Position numbers and translations under genes: made by a program
In this document: one piece after another, positions 1-11,880 of the stretch
Layout of the letters: every line of letters starts with the position of its first letter
Numbering within the stretch: position 1 is the stretch's first letter
Notes under the pieces: model-generated
Databases searched by the model: none
The model's input: only the letters and a program-made list of their open reading frames with translations
Told to the model about the DNA's origin: nothing
From: Gnetum montanum
Lineage: Eukaryota; Streptophyta; Gnetopsida; Gnetales; Gnetaceae
Reading direction: 5' to 3'
DNA: 62,000 bases
Assembly: GCA_015680685.1 (NCBI GenBank)
Contig: MNCI01008322.1
Span: forward strand, 1-62,000

Positions 1-1062
1 TCGAGAATAAGGTGAAAAAGCTTAGCTAATTTGAATTTGATATTACAACAAAAAATGTATTGTAACTTTCAGTAATCTCTCTACATTCACTCACAATTAT
101 TCTCATGATTTTCCAAGTCCTATGAATATTGAAAACTCAAAATTAATGTACAAAGCTTCACCTTCCCAACCAATCCAAAAAAATAAAAGCTTCCATCTCT
201 GTTAAGAGAAACAATTTTAAAAGATTAACATGGCATTTGAAAAGGCAAGATTATGAACTCATTGATAAGCATTTTCAATTTTAATTTATCGTTTTAAATA
301 TAAATTTTCAGCAGTAAGATTTCACACATTACATGATTATATACATCAACCCAACTTCGAAGTTCCCTTTCTAAAAATTAATTATTGCTAAGCTCATTTT
401 ATTTAGTCAAAAGATCTACCTCTGCACATCCCATCCCAGCACATTTAAATCTTTGTAGGCTTTTTTTTTTTTCCGTCTGATCTCATTAACCATGATGGAT
501 GACTTCATAGAGTTAAACCTGTTAATTATAATACATCTTAAGACATTAAAGTCTTTGCTATTTAAACATCTGAACACATAACAGGCTTTGCTAAGTGACA
601 TCTTCAGTGATTATACTCTTAGCGAATTAAAGACTTTACAGAGTTCGATCATCAACCATGGCATCCTTTTAAAAGACCTGAGGTAATATGAAAATGTAAT
701 TAGTGAGATATCAACCTGCTATCCCAAGCTCCTCCAACTGCCGCTCCCACAAAGCAAAGAATCTGAATCATGTAAATTAAATTATGACCGAAAAACTGTT
801 AAAACATTAGCCAAAAATGTTATGAAAATTTCAGAAAACATTTTCAAAATCCATATTTTGAACACATCCGAATTGCAATATTAGCAGCAATATATTCCCC
901 AGGAACATGACATAAATCTGGTCATATTTATCTTCTCGTTTGAGATGCATAAAAGAAAGATTACGGGTAATGTTGTACCATAAAAATCATTAACATGCCA
1001 AGTTACAAAATAAACACTTCAAAAATAAGAGAATCAGAATCAGAATTCTACTTCAATGATGT
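1..1062 (-). other. 3' flank / probable 3' UTR of the ARL5 gene
   Basis: This AT-rich stretch lies downstream of the ARL5 stop codon on the minus strand. It should hold the 3' UTR and poly(A) site. A minus-strand AATAAA candidate reads as TTTATT near 398-404, about 660 nt past the stop, but such hexamers are common in sequence this AT-rich and I cannot choose one. I see no other coding signal here. Confidence 0.4.
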
Positions 1063-1419
1063 TCACTTGGAACCCCCAGTTACACGCTGTGCAATCCAAC
1101 CTAGACCATCATACAATCCTTCACCTGTTAAGGCACAACAAGCTTGGATATGCCAATCATGATTTTTTATTGAGTGCAAAGATAATGCATCACTAATTTC
1201 TGCGGGTGACATGGCATCTTTTAGATCTTGTTTGTTAGCAAACACTAACAATACTGATTTTTCGAGGTCTTCATGCTGCAGGAGTTTAAATAGCTCATCT
1301 TTTACAATAGCAATTCTTGATCTGTCTGTGCTGTCAACAACGATCACAACAGCATTAGTGCCTCGATAGTATGTTGCCCATGAAGCTCGAAGCCTATCCT
1401 GGCCTCCTAAATCCCATAC
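1063..1419 (-). CDS. ARL5: ARL5-type small GTPase, exon 2 (C-terminal 118 codons)
   Basis: This exon encodes residues 65-182 of an ADP-ribosylation-factor-like GTPase of the ARL5 subfamily, which in other eukaryotes acts at the trans-Golgi in membrane traffic. It opens with switch II, VWDLGGQ (res 65-71), then has the guanine-base motif NKQD (126-129) and the CCALTGEG G5 region (158-165), and ends at a TGA at 1063-1065. The acceptor is CAG|GTA at 1420-1422, in phase 0, matching the phase-0 end of exon 1 at 9417. The joined protein would be 182 aa, the usual ARL5 length, with no frame break. The open frame continues upstream of 1419 but loses all ARF similarity, which fixes the exon border. 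ARL5 is favoured over ARF1 or ARL1 by the PTVGSNVEE and NHDWHIQACCALTGEGL signatures. Confidence 0.93.
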   Translation of the reverse strand, partial: VWDLGGQDRLRASWATYYRGTNAVVIVVDSTDRSRIAIVKDELFKLLQHEDLEKSVLLVFANKQDLKDAMSPAEISDALSLHSIKNHDWHIQACCALTGEGLYDGLGWIAQRVTGGSK

Positions 1420-4400
1420 CTGGTTCAAATATGTGATATCGATTAAATATTGTTTTGATACTTTGGTAGTCACAAAGTTGCATTCAATAAAGTATATTTT
1501 CACAGAATTATGAAATACTAAATATATTCAACACCACAAGAAGTTCAAGGTCAAGAATGGTGACCAGCAACTCGAATGAATTTCAAAATCATATCCATTA
1601 ATTCACTATTAAGCTAGAGATTATTACACACATATTTCCTAATTAAGAAATATGTTCCATAACAAACAAGGCCTTTTCAAACTTGTGAAAACAAGGATTT
1701 TATTAATAATTAACAATGAATATTAGACTTCGACTACAGTTAGAAATTCATTGGGATTTTAGACAGCAAAAAAGAAACACGATCAAAAAACCATTATATA
1801 CTATAAATTAATTTAATATTAATACCTATATTACATAAAACAGAATAATGATCCTTATAGTATCAACTCCTTTCATTACCTCATTTTATAGGTTTTAATC
1901 CTACTAGTTTCAAAGGATCAAGCAATTCATGCCACATATCTTTTCAACCTTCTTGAGCTCAAGTGCTGGTTTGAGCCTATGTTCCTTGAAAGAAAGGTAA
2001 AAGTATATGTTCGAGTTGGCATCAAGTAGACAACCTATCATAAAATCAACATTGAATCATCCACTTAGCAAATAGTCAGTCGTAGTTGATAGGATAAAGG
2101 TAGCATGAAGATGTTCTTGTTAATGACCATTAACTACTACATTCAACTTGGATCAGTTCCCTCAAATTTCAGCATTTTCCTTCCTTCCAAAGTTCACAGA
2201 TCGCATGTAATCTAATGAACTGATAATTTTATTAGTGTATCATCATGTGACACCAACCCATATTCAAGCTGCTGCCAAATCTTGAAAATTTTTGGACAAT
2301 TACAACAATAATGACCAGTAGCTTCCCATACTTGAATCCAGAAAAAGAAATGCAGAAAAAATTAAGGTGTTCTTCAAGCAACTGGAAAAGCCACTAAAAA
2401 AGAATAGAATTACCACCCTCATATGGACTCGAACAAAACTAAGTATTAACCACTGACCAAGTTCATTTCACCTTATTGTCTCTACTTATAATTTTTACTT
2501 CCCTAAATCTCAAAAAAAAAAACATGAACCTTAGAAAGGAAACATTCCTTTTCCAAAAATTCAATTTTCATATATAATTGACCTATAGATAATGCATCAC
2601 ATGTCTCCACAAACATTATGGATTAATAAGTTTTCCACAACCGAATCTCACCCTGAGATTTTGCAATCCTGTCTTATCTATCTTCACTGGTGATCATAAG
2701 CATGACATTAAATTTACTGGAACAAACTGCAAACGGCTCCAACTTAATGGTAACCTTCCAGCCATATTATGAAGTTTCCTGACTCAGCAGGCAAATCTTT
2801 TAACCACTCTCTAACACTTTAATTCATGAGTCCTTATTTATTACAAGAACTAATGGTATAATAAAATATTTTCTTGGAAGACAAGACCATTCACATCTCA
2901 GATATCAGTAGTTTTCCTTGAACCTCAAATACCCTCCACCAAAAAATCCAGATATATGTAATATTGTACCCAAAAGTCCACAACACACAATTATATGCTT
3001 TGGTTATATGATATGTTTGGCCAAGTAAACATTTATTTTCTCATTGTGGAGAAAAAATCTTTAAAGACTAGACTAGCTTGATCTAAAATTTGTTTTTCAT
3101 AAACCCTCCTTGGCCATTGCTCATACTGAATAATGGAAGACATGAATTTTGGTGGTTTGGCTAAAACAAGAAACCAATATTATAGATACCATTACACAAA
3201 CTAGCAGTCTAAAATGTAAGAACAGCCTGGGCTCTCAGGAACAAATGTATGTTATATAGAACTGAAAGCTTCTATCAACCAACCAAATCACCAGATCTCA
3301 TGTGTCATGTTTCATGTATGACACATGTGATCTTTGAACTTTGAAAGGATAGAAATCAATGAAATTTTGAGTGAATTGAAAGCAAGCTAGACATTTCTAG
3401 ATAATAGTATTTTAAGTAGCAGTAAAAATTTGGGAAAAGACTTTAAAATATAACCTGAGATTTAACTGTGTGGGTCTTTAAATCTTATAGCATTATAATT
3501 TCTATTTCCCAGGTTAAAAACAGATTGGTACCTTGAAATGATTAGTTAAATTTCCAGCACTATCATAGTTTTTAATAGCTTATGCAATAGAACTTTGATC
3601 ATGTCTCTTAGTCAATCTCTAAGATCCCAAGATGATTCTGGTTATACTTCAAATCTTTCTTCCAATAATAAAATTTTCTTTTTGCCTGTTCAAAAGAAAA
3701 AAAAAACACACATATTTTGTATCTCTCTTCTTTCATCATTCCAATACTTAAATATTTTTACTACTTCATTCATCATTATTGTCAAAAACGTTTGCTCTCA
3801 TGTGCTTTGGAAATTTGACAAGGGCAAAATTGAATTCACTGTAAAGACTGGAGACACTAAAAGATTAAGACAACACAGATCCGTATGCTTTATTTGACTC
3901 ATTAACTCTGCTCTGGTTGTGTCAGGGCCAATAAGTGACCAAGAAATTAAGTGATGGAAGCTATTAAGTCGTGGGTTTTGCAAGAAAGTCTAATTAAGTT
4001 TCTCTAACCAAATCAATTTTCAGGAATCATGGCCACTAGTGTTCCACCAATCCAACATGATCTTTCTTCTCATACATAACAAAATAGCCATTATTTCATC
4101 TAAACAATTATTTTTCTATTTACCACCTCAATTATTTTTTTATTTACCACCTCATCTTCACACATTGAATAGGTCAGTTATCAAAACCAAGTCCTCTCAT
4201 TTTCACAAACAAAATGAAATGAAAAGAAAATCAAAGCATCATTCTTGATATGATTACCCCAAATAAACCCACAATCTCTAAATGGAAAACATACTAAACT
4301 AATAATCATCAATGAAGTTTTGAAGCAACTCCATATTTAGATGTATCAATGTACTATTAAAAATGTTGCCTATGCCCTTGAACCCCAAAAAATTAGCATC

Positions 4401-5477
4401 AAGTATTAACAATAAAATTTTAACTTCCCATGCTTGCCTGAGACTATTATCATGCTAGCATTGTGCTTTCCGTTGCCCATGGAATTAAATTAAGTATACA
4501 ACATTCTCGCTTAGCATCAACAATATATACTTTGTAAAAATGCAATCCCAAGTTACCCAACGCACATCAATCTCATAGTCCTATTGCATAACACGTCTAG
4601 ATTGTCTTAGAATTTGCGGAAAATTCTAACAGCCAAGATATTTGTATCTATTCCATAAATGTGAGATTTTTATACATCTTTATACTTCTTGTTTTAAAAT
4701 CTCAATTATGCAGTTTCAACTTCCATACGCAACAAACCCAGAATCAAGAGTCTTTACTCCACATTGCAACAGATTTACATTAAGGAAGAATATAAAAAGC
4801 TTCAAATATTACACAGCCTTCACAAAATAATTATATAAGATTTTCGCCAAGGATGTAATAGCTGCATGGTAAAGCATTCAGAATGCAAAGCACAAATACA
4901 ATATTCAGATAATAATAGAGGCATATGGGACAACAAAGTTTGCACAAAATGATATGGGTGTGCAATGCTCAAAACATGTAAGATAGACCCAGGTTTGCCC
5001 TCTTGATCTTTGATGCTATGCTTGAGCAAGCCAAAGGCCCCATGGGATTTTAGGCAAGAATAGAGCCTTACAGGATACCCTTGATTCCATGTGGTATGCA
5101 AAAAACAGTGATATAAGAATTTCAGGTCTTCACCATTTAACCGACTTGTCCATGAGCATCTAGCATTAATAATATATTGTGTTTGCAACTCCATGCTAGT
5201 TATAATTCTTTTCAAGATGCAAAATTAGCCTTGTACACTCATCTTGATCACAAAACATTTGTATCTAAGTTGCTAGCCATTGTATATTTACAATACTAAG
5301 TACAAATAATTTGGTTACACATAAAAACAAAAGAGGTTGTCATCATCCATTTCTGTTTGTAATTAGCCCAATAAAGATTGCTTTGGCTATGTTTTGCCAC
5401 TAGCCAAGTTTGCTATGGGCTATATACAGAGAATAGTTTTAGGTCTTTACACCTTATATGATAGTATCATTGTAAAT

Positions 5478-5560
5478 GAGGTATTAGCCTAGTGGTAAGA
5501 CACTTGATTTGGAAGCTCCAGATCATGGGTTCAATTCTGGTGGGCAATGCTGAGTCATAT
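5478..5560 (+). repeat. tRNA-derived SINE head (Pol III A and B boxes)
   Basis: TAGCCTAGTGG at 5485-5495 fits the Pol III A box. GGTTCAATTCT at 5528-5538 fits the B box. Their spacing (about 33 nt between boxes) is that of a tRNA-type internal promoter. The flanks do not fold into a proper acceptor stem and there is no clean anticodon arm, so a functional tRNA is unlikely. A tRNA-derived SINE or a decayed tRNA pseudogene inside the ARL5 intron is the better reading. Confidence 0.5.
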
Positions 5561-5924
5561 ACAGTTCTAATTGGATTATATATCTTGAAGCGTACCTATG
5601 TTCAATTTCAGCATTTTTGCTATTCTGGTATCATATAAACATGTTACATTGTAATATATTTATCATCATAGTGGAATATAATTGTTAAATTATTGCCATA
5701 CAACACACCAATCTTTTAATTGCCACAACACAGACAATTGCTAGTCATAACCATAATCATAATGTGTGAATTTCCATCACTTTGTTCAAAGCTATCATTG
5801 AGGTAGCAATGAGTGATCATTCTTGTTAAGCCATCTTTTTTTGACTGGTTAGGCTAATTAGGTAACAGATACATGTTATGCAATAACACATCAAATCATT
5901 CTAATAAACCAAGTGATAGGCCAC

Positions 5925-5990
5925 TTTAGTGGTTAGATCACTGTCTTCTTAGACAAGAGGTTGACACTTGGAGTCACACTTGAGGCATTG
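5925..5990 (+). repeat. Second tRNA-like fragment, degenerate
   Basis: AGTGGTTAGATCACT (from about 5938) resembles the D-arm/A-box part of a tRNA. GAGGTTGACACTTGGAG about 20 nt later resembles a decayed B box. It lies 440 bp from the clearer SINE-like head at 5478 and in the same orientation. It may be a second SINE copy, but the match is weak. Confidence 0.25.
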
Positions 5991-6784
5991 TTTTTAAATT
6001 AGATTTGGTAGCATAAAATATAAAACCTTTTTTTTTTCATAGTCAGAAGACTAACTGAATTAGAGTATCATCACCATACTAACCGTGTCCCAACAGTAGG
6101 GATCATCTATATCTGCATCAGAGTAATATAAAATTAAAAAATAGAAAGAAAGCACTTTAGAAAAACATTTTTCACCTTATTCTTGTTATTCCATTTTCCA
6201 TATGCATTTCTCTATCCCCCAATTCCTTGTTCTTGAAGCCTTTTGAAGAAACTGGATTTGTTTTCACTCTGACAGTCTAAATACATCAACAATATTGCAT
6301 GTTCCAAACTAATGTCCATAGTGATATGAATTAGCCTCACTTGATCACAAAGCCATGTGAAAATGTCTTTATAACTCTTCATCTCCAAATGCAAATCTTG
6401 AAACCTGTTGAGATATTGTCCAGACATTCTTTAATGTCTATCTGCATTTTTCCCTTGTTGACATACCGAGGCTTCATGATTTCGGTGTTGACCTTCTTGA
6501 TTACCTACATTGCTTCTACAAGATTATTGATTATGGTATTCATCCTTTCATCTCACCCAAACATCTTCATGTCATAATCCTTAGACTAGTTCATTTATTG
6601 TCTCTTGAGCAACTGAAACCTTCAGTAATATTGCACATGTAATGTTTGTTGTTTAATAAGACTGAACTTCTCCATTTTTCTTCTCAGACCACGTTTGAAT
6701 TTTGATTAAGAGAATAATGCAAATTATATCATCATCTTAGACTTCTAACTACTATGTCGGATCAGCTGTATACTTTGTTTTCCA

Positions 6785-8780
6785 CTATTCATCTTTGTTA
6801 ATAGCTAAATTAATGTTGATTCTCGATTCTTGAATATCATTCTTTATTCTTGCATGCCATGGGTCTTTCAGTCTTCCACTTTGTTGTTTTCCTCCAACAT
6901 TAATTAAGCAACCTCTTGTAACACATGCAGTCTTTAGTCTTCTCTGCACATGACCAAACCATCTGATATAACTTTCCTTAATCTTTTTACATGTTGGTAA
7001 TACTTTCAAACTTCATTAATAAGAAAATTGTTAATTATATCTTTTATAGTAACACCTAATATCCCTTTTAAAATTCTTATCTCCACCATATTCACATGGT
7101 GTTCCCAATGCCTTTTGACTGGCCAACATTCTATGCCATATATAATAGCATATCTGATAACAATTTTGTAGATTCAAACTAACAAAAATTCATTTAGCAG
7201 AGCACACCACTAGCTTCTCTCCATTTCATCCATCCCCCACTTCAATTTGATTTGTCCCATCATTGTTCACCTCACCATTCATATACAAATTATATATTAA
7301 ATTTAATTTGATAATCCCAATAATACAATCATCATAAAATACAAACCAAGACTCTTTTACTTTCAAAAGAGTTTACCATGGAATTTTTTGTTTCTTACAA
7401 CATAAAACTATACAGGTTTCCTATCAAGAAAAATCAATGTACGTCTACACAACTGAGGTATAATAAAACAAATATTACATAGACAATTAAAATCCTTAAG
7501 AGAATATTATAGTTTGTGAATGACAAATGAACAAAAAGAAAAAAAATGATTCTGAAATTATGTTATAACAATTAACTCATGCAAGCACCATTCTGCTGTG
7601 ATTAAAACTCAACATTCTCCATCTTTCTTAACCCAGTTCAATCTCCCAACTTTGCCTCCTTATAAACATGAGATTCAAAGTTGCACAACACTCCTGAAGC
7701 ATTGCTTGTCTTGAAAACTTGTTTTATTAAGTTGGATGAATTGAAATTTTTAAGATTAATTAATTAGTGTTGAACAGTAAATGAGTGACTACTTGATCAC
7801 ACAAAATGAACAACTGTGAAAGCACTACAAATATTTATTGAGATTATTTAACCCTGAACCTTGTTTTATCATAAAAATACCAGGCTCCCTTTAATATAGA
7901 AAAACTAGTGCAAAAACATAAACGGCTAGCTTGGAGAAAAAACATAAGATGATGTGTAACTAATTATTCTAATCCTCAATATAATAGAATAATCTTTTCT
8001 TACTCTTGCTTACTAAATTTTGAAAAGATATATAACTGTTAAGAACATTTATAAAAAAAAGACAATTGAGAACAAGTCAACTTCCACATGTCCAATGAGG
8101 AGACAATTTCATCTTATTACACCACTAAAAAATCTCTTGGGAAATGCGATCATATGTTTTCTCTAAGATAATGGAGAATAAACAAAAGTTCATCGTCTTG
8201 TCTCTGAGCTTCTACATCAGTTGTCTTAACAAGAAAACTACCTGTATCATTACTCATTCACAATCCTTCTCTCAAATACTGCTTTAATTACTCATTCACA
8301 AAACTTCATATTACTTATGAGTTTAACTCCATTATATTTGACACATGTGTATATGTCCTCTTTATGTTTGTATACAAGATTCCCCCATATAGTTCCATAT
8401 TTTACTGAAATATTGTACCTTCACCGCTACAGAATTTTATAGTATTTGCTGAATCATTTTGAATAAATGAACTCTTTGCTCAATAAATTATGAAACTATT
8501 CATTAAATTCTTACAATTAAGCATATTTTAACATTGACTTTGATGCATCTTACATGATGTACGTATTTTACTTAGCAAACATGTAAATGTTGTTCTTCTT
8601 TCTTTTGTTCCAATTCTTTCATAGAGGTTATTGTATGTCTTAGACTTTGCTTTACTAACAATCTTTTCAAATTTTCTTTTAAATTGCTTATACTTTTCTA
8701 TATATTCTGACATTGAGTTGTTTGTTAAAACTTGGAACACTTTTTTTATTTCAGGATTGCCCCAGCAATTCTTTTTTTGT
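6785..8780 (-). mobile_element. Decayed RTE-type LINE inside the ARL5 intron
   Basis: The minus strand shows, in order, the pieces of a plant non-LTR retrotransposon ORF. At about 8528-8780 is the linker before the RT, with AKSKTYNNLYERIGTKE followed by basic residues. Near 7313-7336 is an RT catalytic-box relic reading FYDDCIIG. At about 7199-7240 is the thumb motif GWMKWREASGVLC. Near 7080-7150 is YGIECWPVKRHW, then the C-terminal signature IRWFGHVQRR at about 6930-6970 with the trailing G-R-x-K-x-x-W-H-x-R-I-K block to 6790. Spacing is collinear with an RTE LINE about 2 kb long, but frames change and stops are frequent, so it is dead. It has the same orientation as ARL5. No poly-A tail or target duplication was found. 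Confidence 0.72.
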
Positions 8781-9416
8781 ACGTGCGTTGTTAGCCTGGA
8801 CTACCATAACTTCTTTAGCAACTTTTGAATATAGTTAGTCATGCGACTGCATGGTTCGGATTTTCTTTCCAATTGTTGGTTTCCGTTTCCAATTAGTGGC
8901 CTCTTGTATTAGTCGTTCTTTAAATAAAATTACTTTCTCACTTGCAAAATTCTATAAATACACTCATTTTATTAAAACGATGAACAGACAATTTTACTAA
9001 TAAAAAAATTTATATTCCTGAAGGAGAAGGTTAAGATGTAGCCTCAGATGGTTTGGCCTACAGCAAGCCAACTGCATGTTTAACTGTGACATCAAAGCGC
9101 AAATGCTCCAGTGAAGAATTCCACATAGTATTCCAAGAAAGGATTAAACATACACCGATATTTAACAACACAAGATATACCTCAACTCAACAAATACATC
9201 GAAATGAAACGAATCAGACAGCCGGTAAAGGTCACCATGGTTAAGATATTTAATAAAAAATTAAAAATCAATCAAACACGCAGTACGAATAAGATATTTA
9301 GTAAAAAACACTCAAACAAACACCAAGAAATGCAGAAAACAGAAAACTTCGCACGGGATCGGACCGAAAAGAGAAAAAAGCAAATTAGGGCGTGGCTTGG
9401 TATGGCATAGGTGTAC

Positions 9417-9608
9417 CTCGAATCGGATATTCTTGTACACAATTTCCTCAACATTGCTGCCGACGGTAGGGTGCGTGACAACGACCTCGCCGAGATGGAG
9501 TTTGTAAAGAGTCGTAGTTTTTCCGGCGTTGTCGAGGCCAACAACAACGATCTTGTATTCCTTGGCCGGGAACAGCATGAACCAGAGCCGAGATATGACA
9601 CCGCCCAT
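9417..9608 (-). CDS. ARL5: ARL5-type small GTPase, exon 1 (N-terminal 64 codons)
   Basis: This exon encodes residues 1-64. The start MGGVIS gives Gly2, the N-myristoylation site used by ARF/ARL proteins to bind membrane. It is followed by an amphipathic helix (SRLWFMLF), the P-loop GLDNAGKT (res 24-31) and the switch I region [10 protein letters not shown], where Thr48 should coordinate Mg2+. It ends IRFE at donor GAG|GTACAC in phase 0, joined to the exon at 1063-1419. The ATG at 9606-9608 is the first ATG in frame; codons further upstream such as TTG at 9624-9626 are not ATG, and starting there would destroy the myristoylation site. The start context has A at -3 and G at +4, which is favourable. 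All nucleotide-binding motifs are intact, so the gene is probably functional. Confidence 0.93.
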
Positions 9609-9900
9609 CGTCCACTTCGCTTGCAACTCAAATTCTTGTTTCTGTCGCTGCTCCTGCTCCTGCTCCTGCTCTTGCTTCTACAAAATTCCTCTTCCACTTC
9701 CACCTCCTCCTGTTAATGCTGCTGATGCGATCTGTTTGTTTGTTTGTCTCTCTCTCTCTCTTTCTGTGTGTCTATATTCCTGTTGCCCTGCGTGGCGTTC
9801 TTCTCTTTTTCGCAGTGCGTAACTTTAGCTTGCACCTCACCTCATCTCATCTCATCCCCGCCCTCCTACGCTGACTCTGCAAGTAGTTACAAAAAAACAT
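9609..9900 (-). promoter_or_regulatory. ARL5 5' UTR / core promoter region with GA-rich repeats
   Basis: Directly upstream of the ARL5 start, the transcribed strand is purine-rich. It has GAGCAG hexamers (plus-strand CTCCTG units at 9647-9677), then a (GA)n tract with (CAAA)n (plus-strand TTTG and TC repeats at 9733-9761). GA-rich leaders of this kind are common in plant housekeeping promoters. I see no convincing TATA box, consistent with a dispersed start, but the transcription start cannot be placed from sequence. Confidence 0.5.
9733..9761. repeat. (TTTG)n/(TC)n microsatellite
   Basis: Several TTTG units run into a (TC)7-8 dinucleotide tract. It sits in the ARL5 leader/promoter and reads as GA on the transcribed strand. 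Confidence 0.85.
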
Positions 9901-10734
9901 ATCAGATCTGGTTTATGCGAACAATTGGCAAGCACTTCAACTAATGCGGTAACTTTTGCCTGAAACTGTGCGCCATGATGAAACTCTGCGTTTTCTAATG
10001 ATACTGTGCATTTTCCAATGTCATCTATATGACTTTTCAAATGTTAAAAACGTGATGAATTTGGCAAGACAAGGGAACCTTCCTCTAGCCTTCTTTTGTT
10101 GCTTCTTGAGACAAGAAACACGGAGCCAGTCGAACCTTCGGTACTAAGTAAAGAATATACAATGTGTATATGGGATTATATTAAAATAATCCGCAAAAAG
10201 AAATCATAAATCGCATTTTATGCTTTTTCAGTTACGTTCGCTTAGACTCTATGATTCTTACCTAGAACAGCTTGTACGGGTGGGATGGCACATGTAATGT
10301 CGATGATTTATGTAAAGATCTTAGGAAGTACCTTATCCCATGCTTATATTCTGCATTTTCGTTTTTCACCATTGAGTGAACCAAATGTTAAACTTCTAAT
10401 TTTGAATATTTATTTTTATGCTATGTTTGTTTATTTCTGCTCTTGTTGCTATTTGTTGCTTAAGTAAACAACTTGTTTAAATAAGTGTATTATATAGTAT
10501 CTCAGTATATGATTTGAGGTGGCTAAGTGTTTAACTTGTTATCTTATCAAGTACAAGATTATCATTTTTAATCAAAGTTTTGTGGGGTGGCTTAGTGTTT
10601 AACTCATTAATGAAGTGTCTTTTAGTTGGTAACATCAAGGCTACATTGACATATCAATGTTAATGCAACAATCATAAATACTCATAAATACAAACATATC
10701 TACTATATTTATGATAATGGTTTTCATTAACAAT
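9901..10734. other. Intergenic AT-rich sequence, no gene seen
   Basis: No coding frame of known type is visible. Two copies of a short phrase, TGGCTAAGTGTTTAACT (near 10520) and TGGCTTAGTGTTTAACT (near 10577), resemble a tRNA A-box region and may be SINE debris. The U3 part and the 5' border of the old element O's LTR should lie in the last few hundred bases, but I could not place its start. Confidence 0.35.
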
Positions 10735-11359
10735 AAGGAGTCTTTATTCGAGTGCATTATACTTGGACAAAATGCATGATGGAAATAAAGACCAAAATTT
10801 TTTCACTCTATTGTAGCATTTTGACTTAGCATAGATTTTATTTCCTATGTTCTTTATCTTTTGATGTAATTGCCTTAATGTGTACCTTCTCGTGCACTTA
10901 GAATAATAATTTACATCCCAATGCACATTAGAATATAGTGAAATAAGTACCACTAATCTTCAGCCTAAACACATATTGTTTGGTAATCCCAACAATAAGC
11001 ACTTGGTAACCTAATGATAATTATGTGAGTTCAAGATGTGTACGGAAGATCAAGAATAGAAACTTATTACTTAGGCTAAATCACACTTTACTTATTGTTC
11101 TTAGTTTAATTAGATAAAATTTTATATTTTAATATTTTAACATTATTTTAATCATGATCGTTCAATATCAATGATCATATGCATCACACTTAACCATATA
11201 GACTAAAGGCCAACACAAATGTAGTTGGGAAGACACTAATCTGCAATCATGTCTAACTATCTAGAAATTTTGCTGGTTCAATCTATAGATTATGATAAAA
11301 TCATACATAATACTCATGATTTGTATGATTAGGCATAGGGACTACCTCACTACTCATCA
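10735..11359 (+). repeat. Element O 5' LTR (3' part; start not located)
   Basis: This stretch is homologous to the reverse complement of the LTRs of the minus-strand elements. It has the TCTTTATTCGAG...AATAAAGAC polyadenylation hairpin (10740-10792), the 'GGTAACC...GGGATTACCAA' region in reverse (about 10980-11012), and the terminus CACTACTCATCA at 11348-11359, directly followed by a primer-binding site. It is strongly diverged, so O is the oldest element here. The U3 side fades into unrecognisable sequence. Confidence 0.65.
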
Positions 11360-11360
11360 T

Positions 11361-11378
11361 TAGCATCATTGCCAAAGA
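11361..11378 (+). other. Element O primer-binding site (tRNA-Asp type, decayed)
   Basis: TAGCATCATTGCCAAAGA sits one base after the LTR end. It differs from the tRNA-Asp-complementary PBS of plant Gypsy elements only by C-to-T/G-to-A type changes, the same pattern as in elements A and B. Confidence 0.6.
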
Positions 11379-11524
11379 TTGGTGCTTGTGTTCTAGATGG
11401 GTTTAACATTATAAATGATCAATTTTAAAAGATTTAAGATTTATCTTTTGAAGATATTAATATTTAATTAACTCATACACACTAATTAAAAATGTTTGCT
11501 TCTTTCAAGAACAATTTTCTACCT

Positions 11525-11880
11525 ATGGATAATTCCAAAATGAGAAATGATAGAACCAACCAAAATAGAGATGATTTGCCATATCAAGTTCAAGTGATCA
11601 ATTGACATCTAAATTCTTATTATCTAGAGCTTGCCTTCATCCTTTACTAGGATGAACAAATGAGATAGAGAGACCTAAAAGGAAACCTTGTGTTACTATC
11701 AAATCATGAAATCCCATTAATGCTTATGGTTGTATTAATGAAGGTTGGACTATAAGCTATTTCCATTAACTATAAGGTAGCTAATGGAATCTCAAGGCCT
11801 TATCAACCTACTGAGGCCCAACTTCGCAAATCCTATTTCATCGAGGCATGTCATGAAGCAGCTAAGGGAAAGGGGACTAC
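11525..11880 (+). pseudogene. Element O gag, N-terminal part (fragment 1 of 3)
   Basis: Reading from the ATG at 11525, the frame gives a Gag N-terminal domain related to the copies at 31712-31963 (element C) and 42900-43010 (element D). The shared phrase is F-I-L-x-Q-D-E-Q-x-R-W-R-D-L-x-G-N with leucines after it. In O the glutamine and the tryptophan in this phrase are TAG stops. The frame runs up to 11880, where element A has inserted with duplication of ACTAC, and resumes at 20418. The fragment is non-functional. Confidence 0.6.

Larger units (their letters stand above)
1420..9416 (-). other. ARL5 intron, about 8 kb (GT-AG)
   Basis: The intron runs from donor GAG|GTACAC (9416 downwards) to acceptor AACCAG|GTA (ending 1420) and is 7,997 nt long. 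It is AT-rich, contains a decayed LINE (about 6785-8780) and tRNA-like SINE pieces (about 5480 and 5925), and otherwise holds no ORF that I recognise. The 131-codon minus-strand open frame at 4820-5215 has no recognisable family and is probably chance. Introns this long are typical of conifers and other very large plant genomes. Confidence 0.85.

Noticed and set aside
4820-5215. 131-codon open frame in the ARL5 intron, minus strand
   Set aside because: No recognisable domain, composition like random AT-rich sequence, and no homologous copy in the window.
5478-5560. Functional tRNA gene
   Set aside because: Pol III boxes are present but no closed acceptor stem or convincing anticodon arm could be drawn.
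6212-6427. Minus-strand 71-codon frame resembling a retroelement Gag piece
   Set aside because: The similarity to a gag-like helix region was vague and no neighbouring motif supports it.
9609-9626. N-terminally extended ARL5 starting MQAKWT
   Set aside because: The upstream codon is TTG. The ATG at 9606-9608 gives the family's MG myristoylation start.
9272-9703. Arg/Ser-rich 143-codon frame overlapping ARL5 exon 1
   Set aside because: It opens with GTG, not ATG, runs in another frame over the ARL5 exon and intron, and reflects the GAGCAG repeat.
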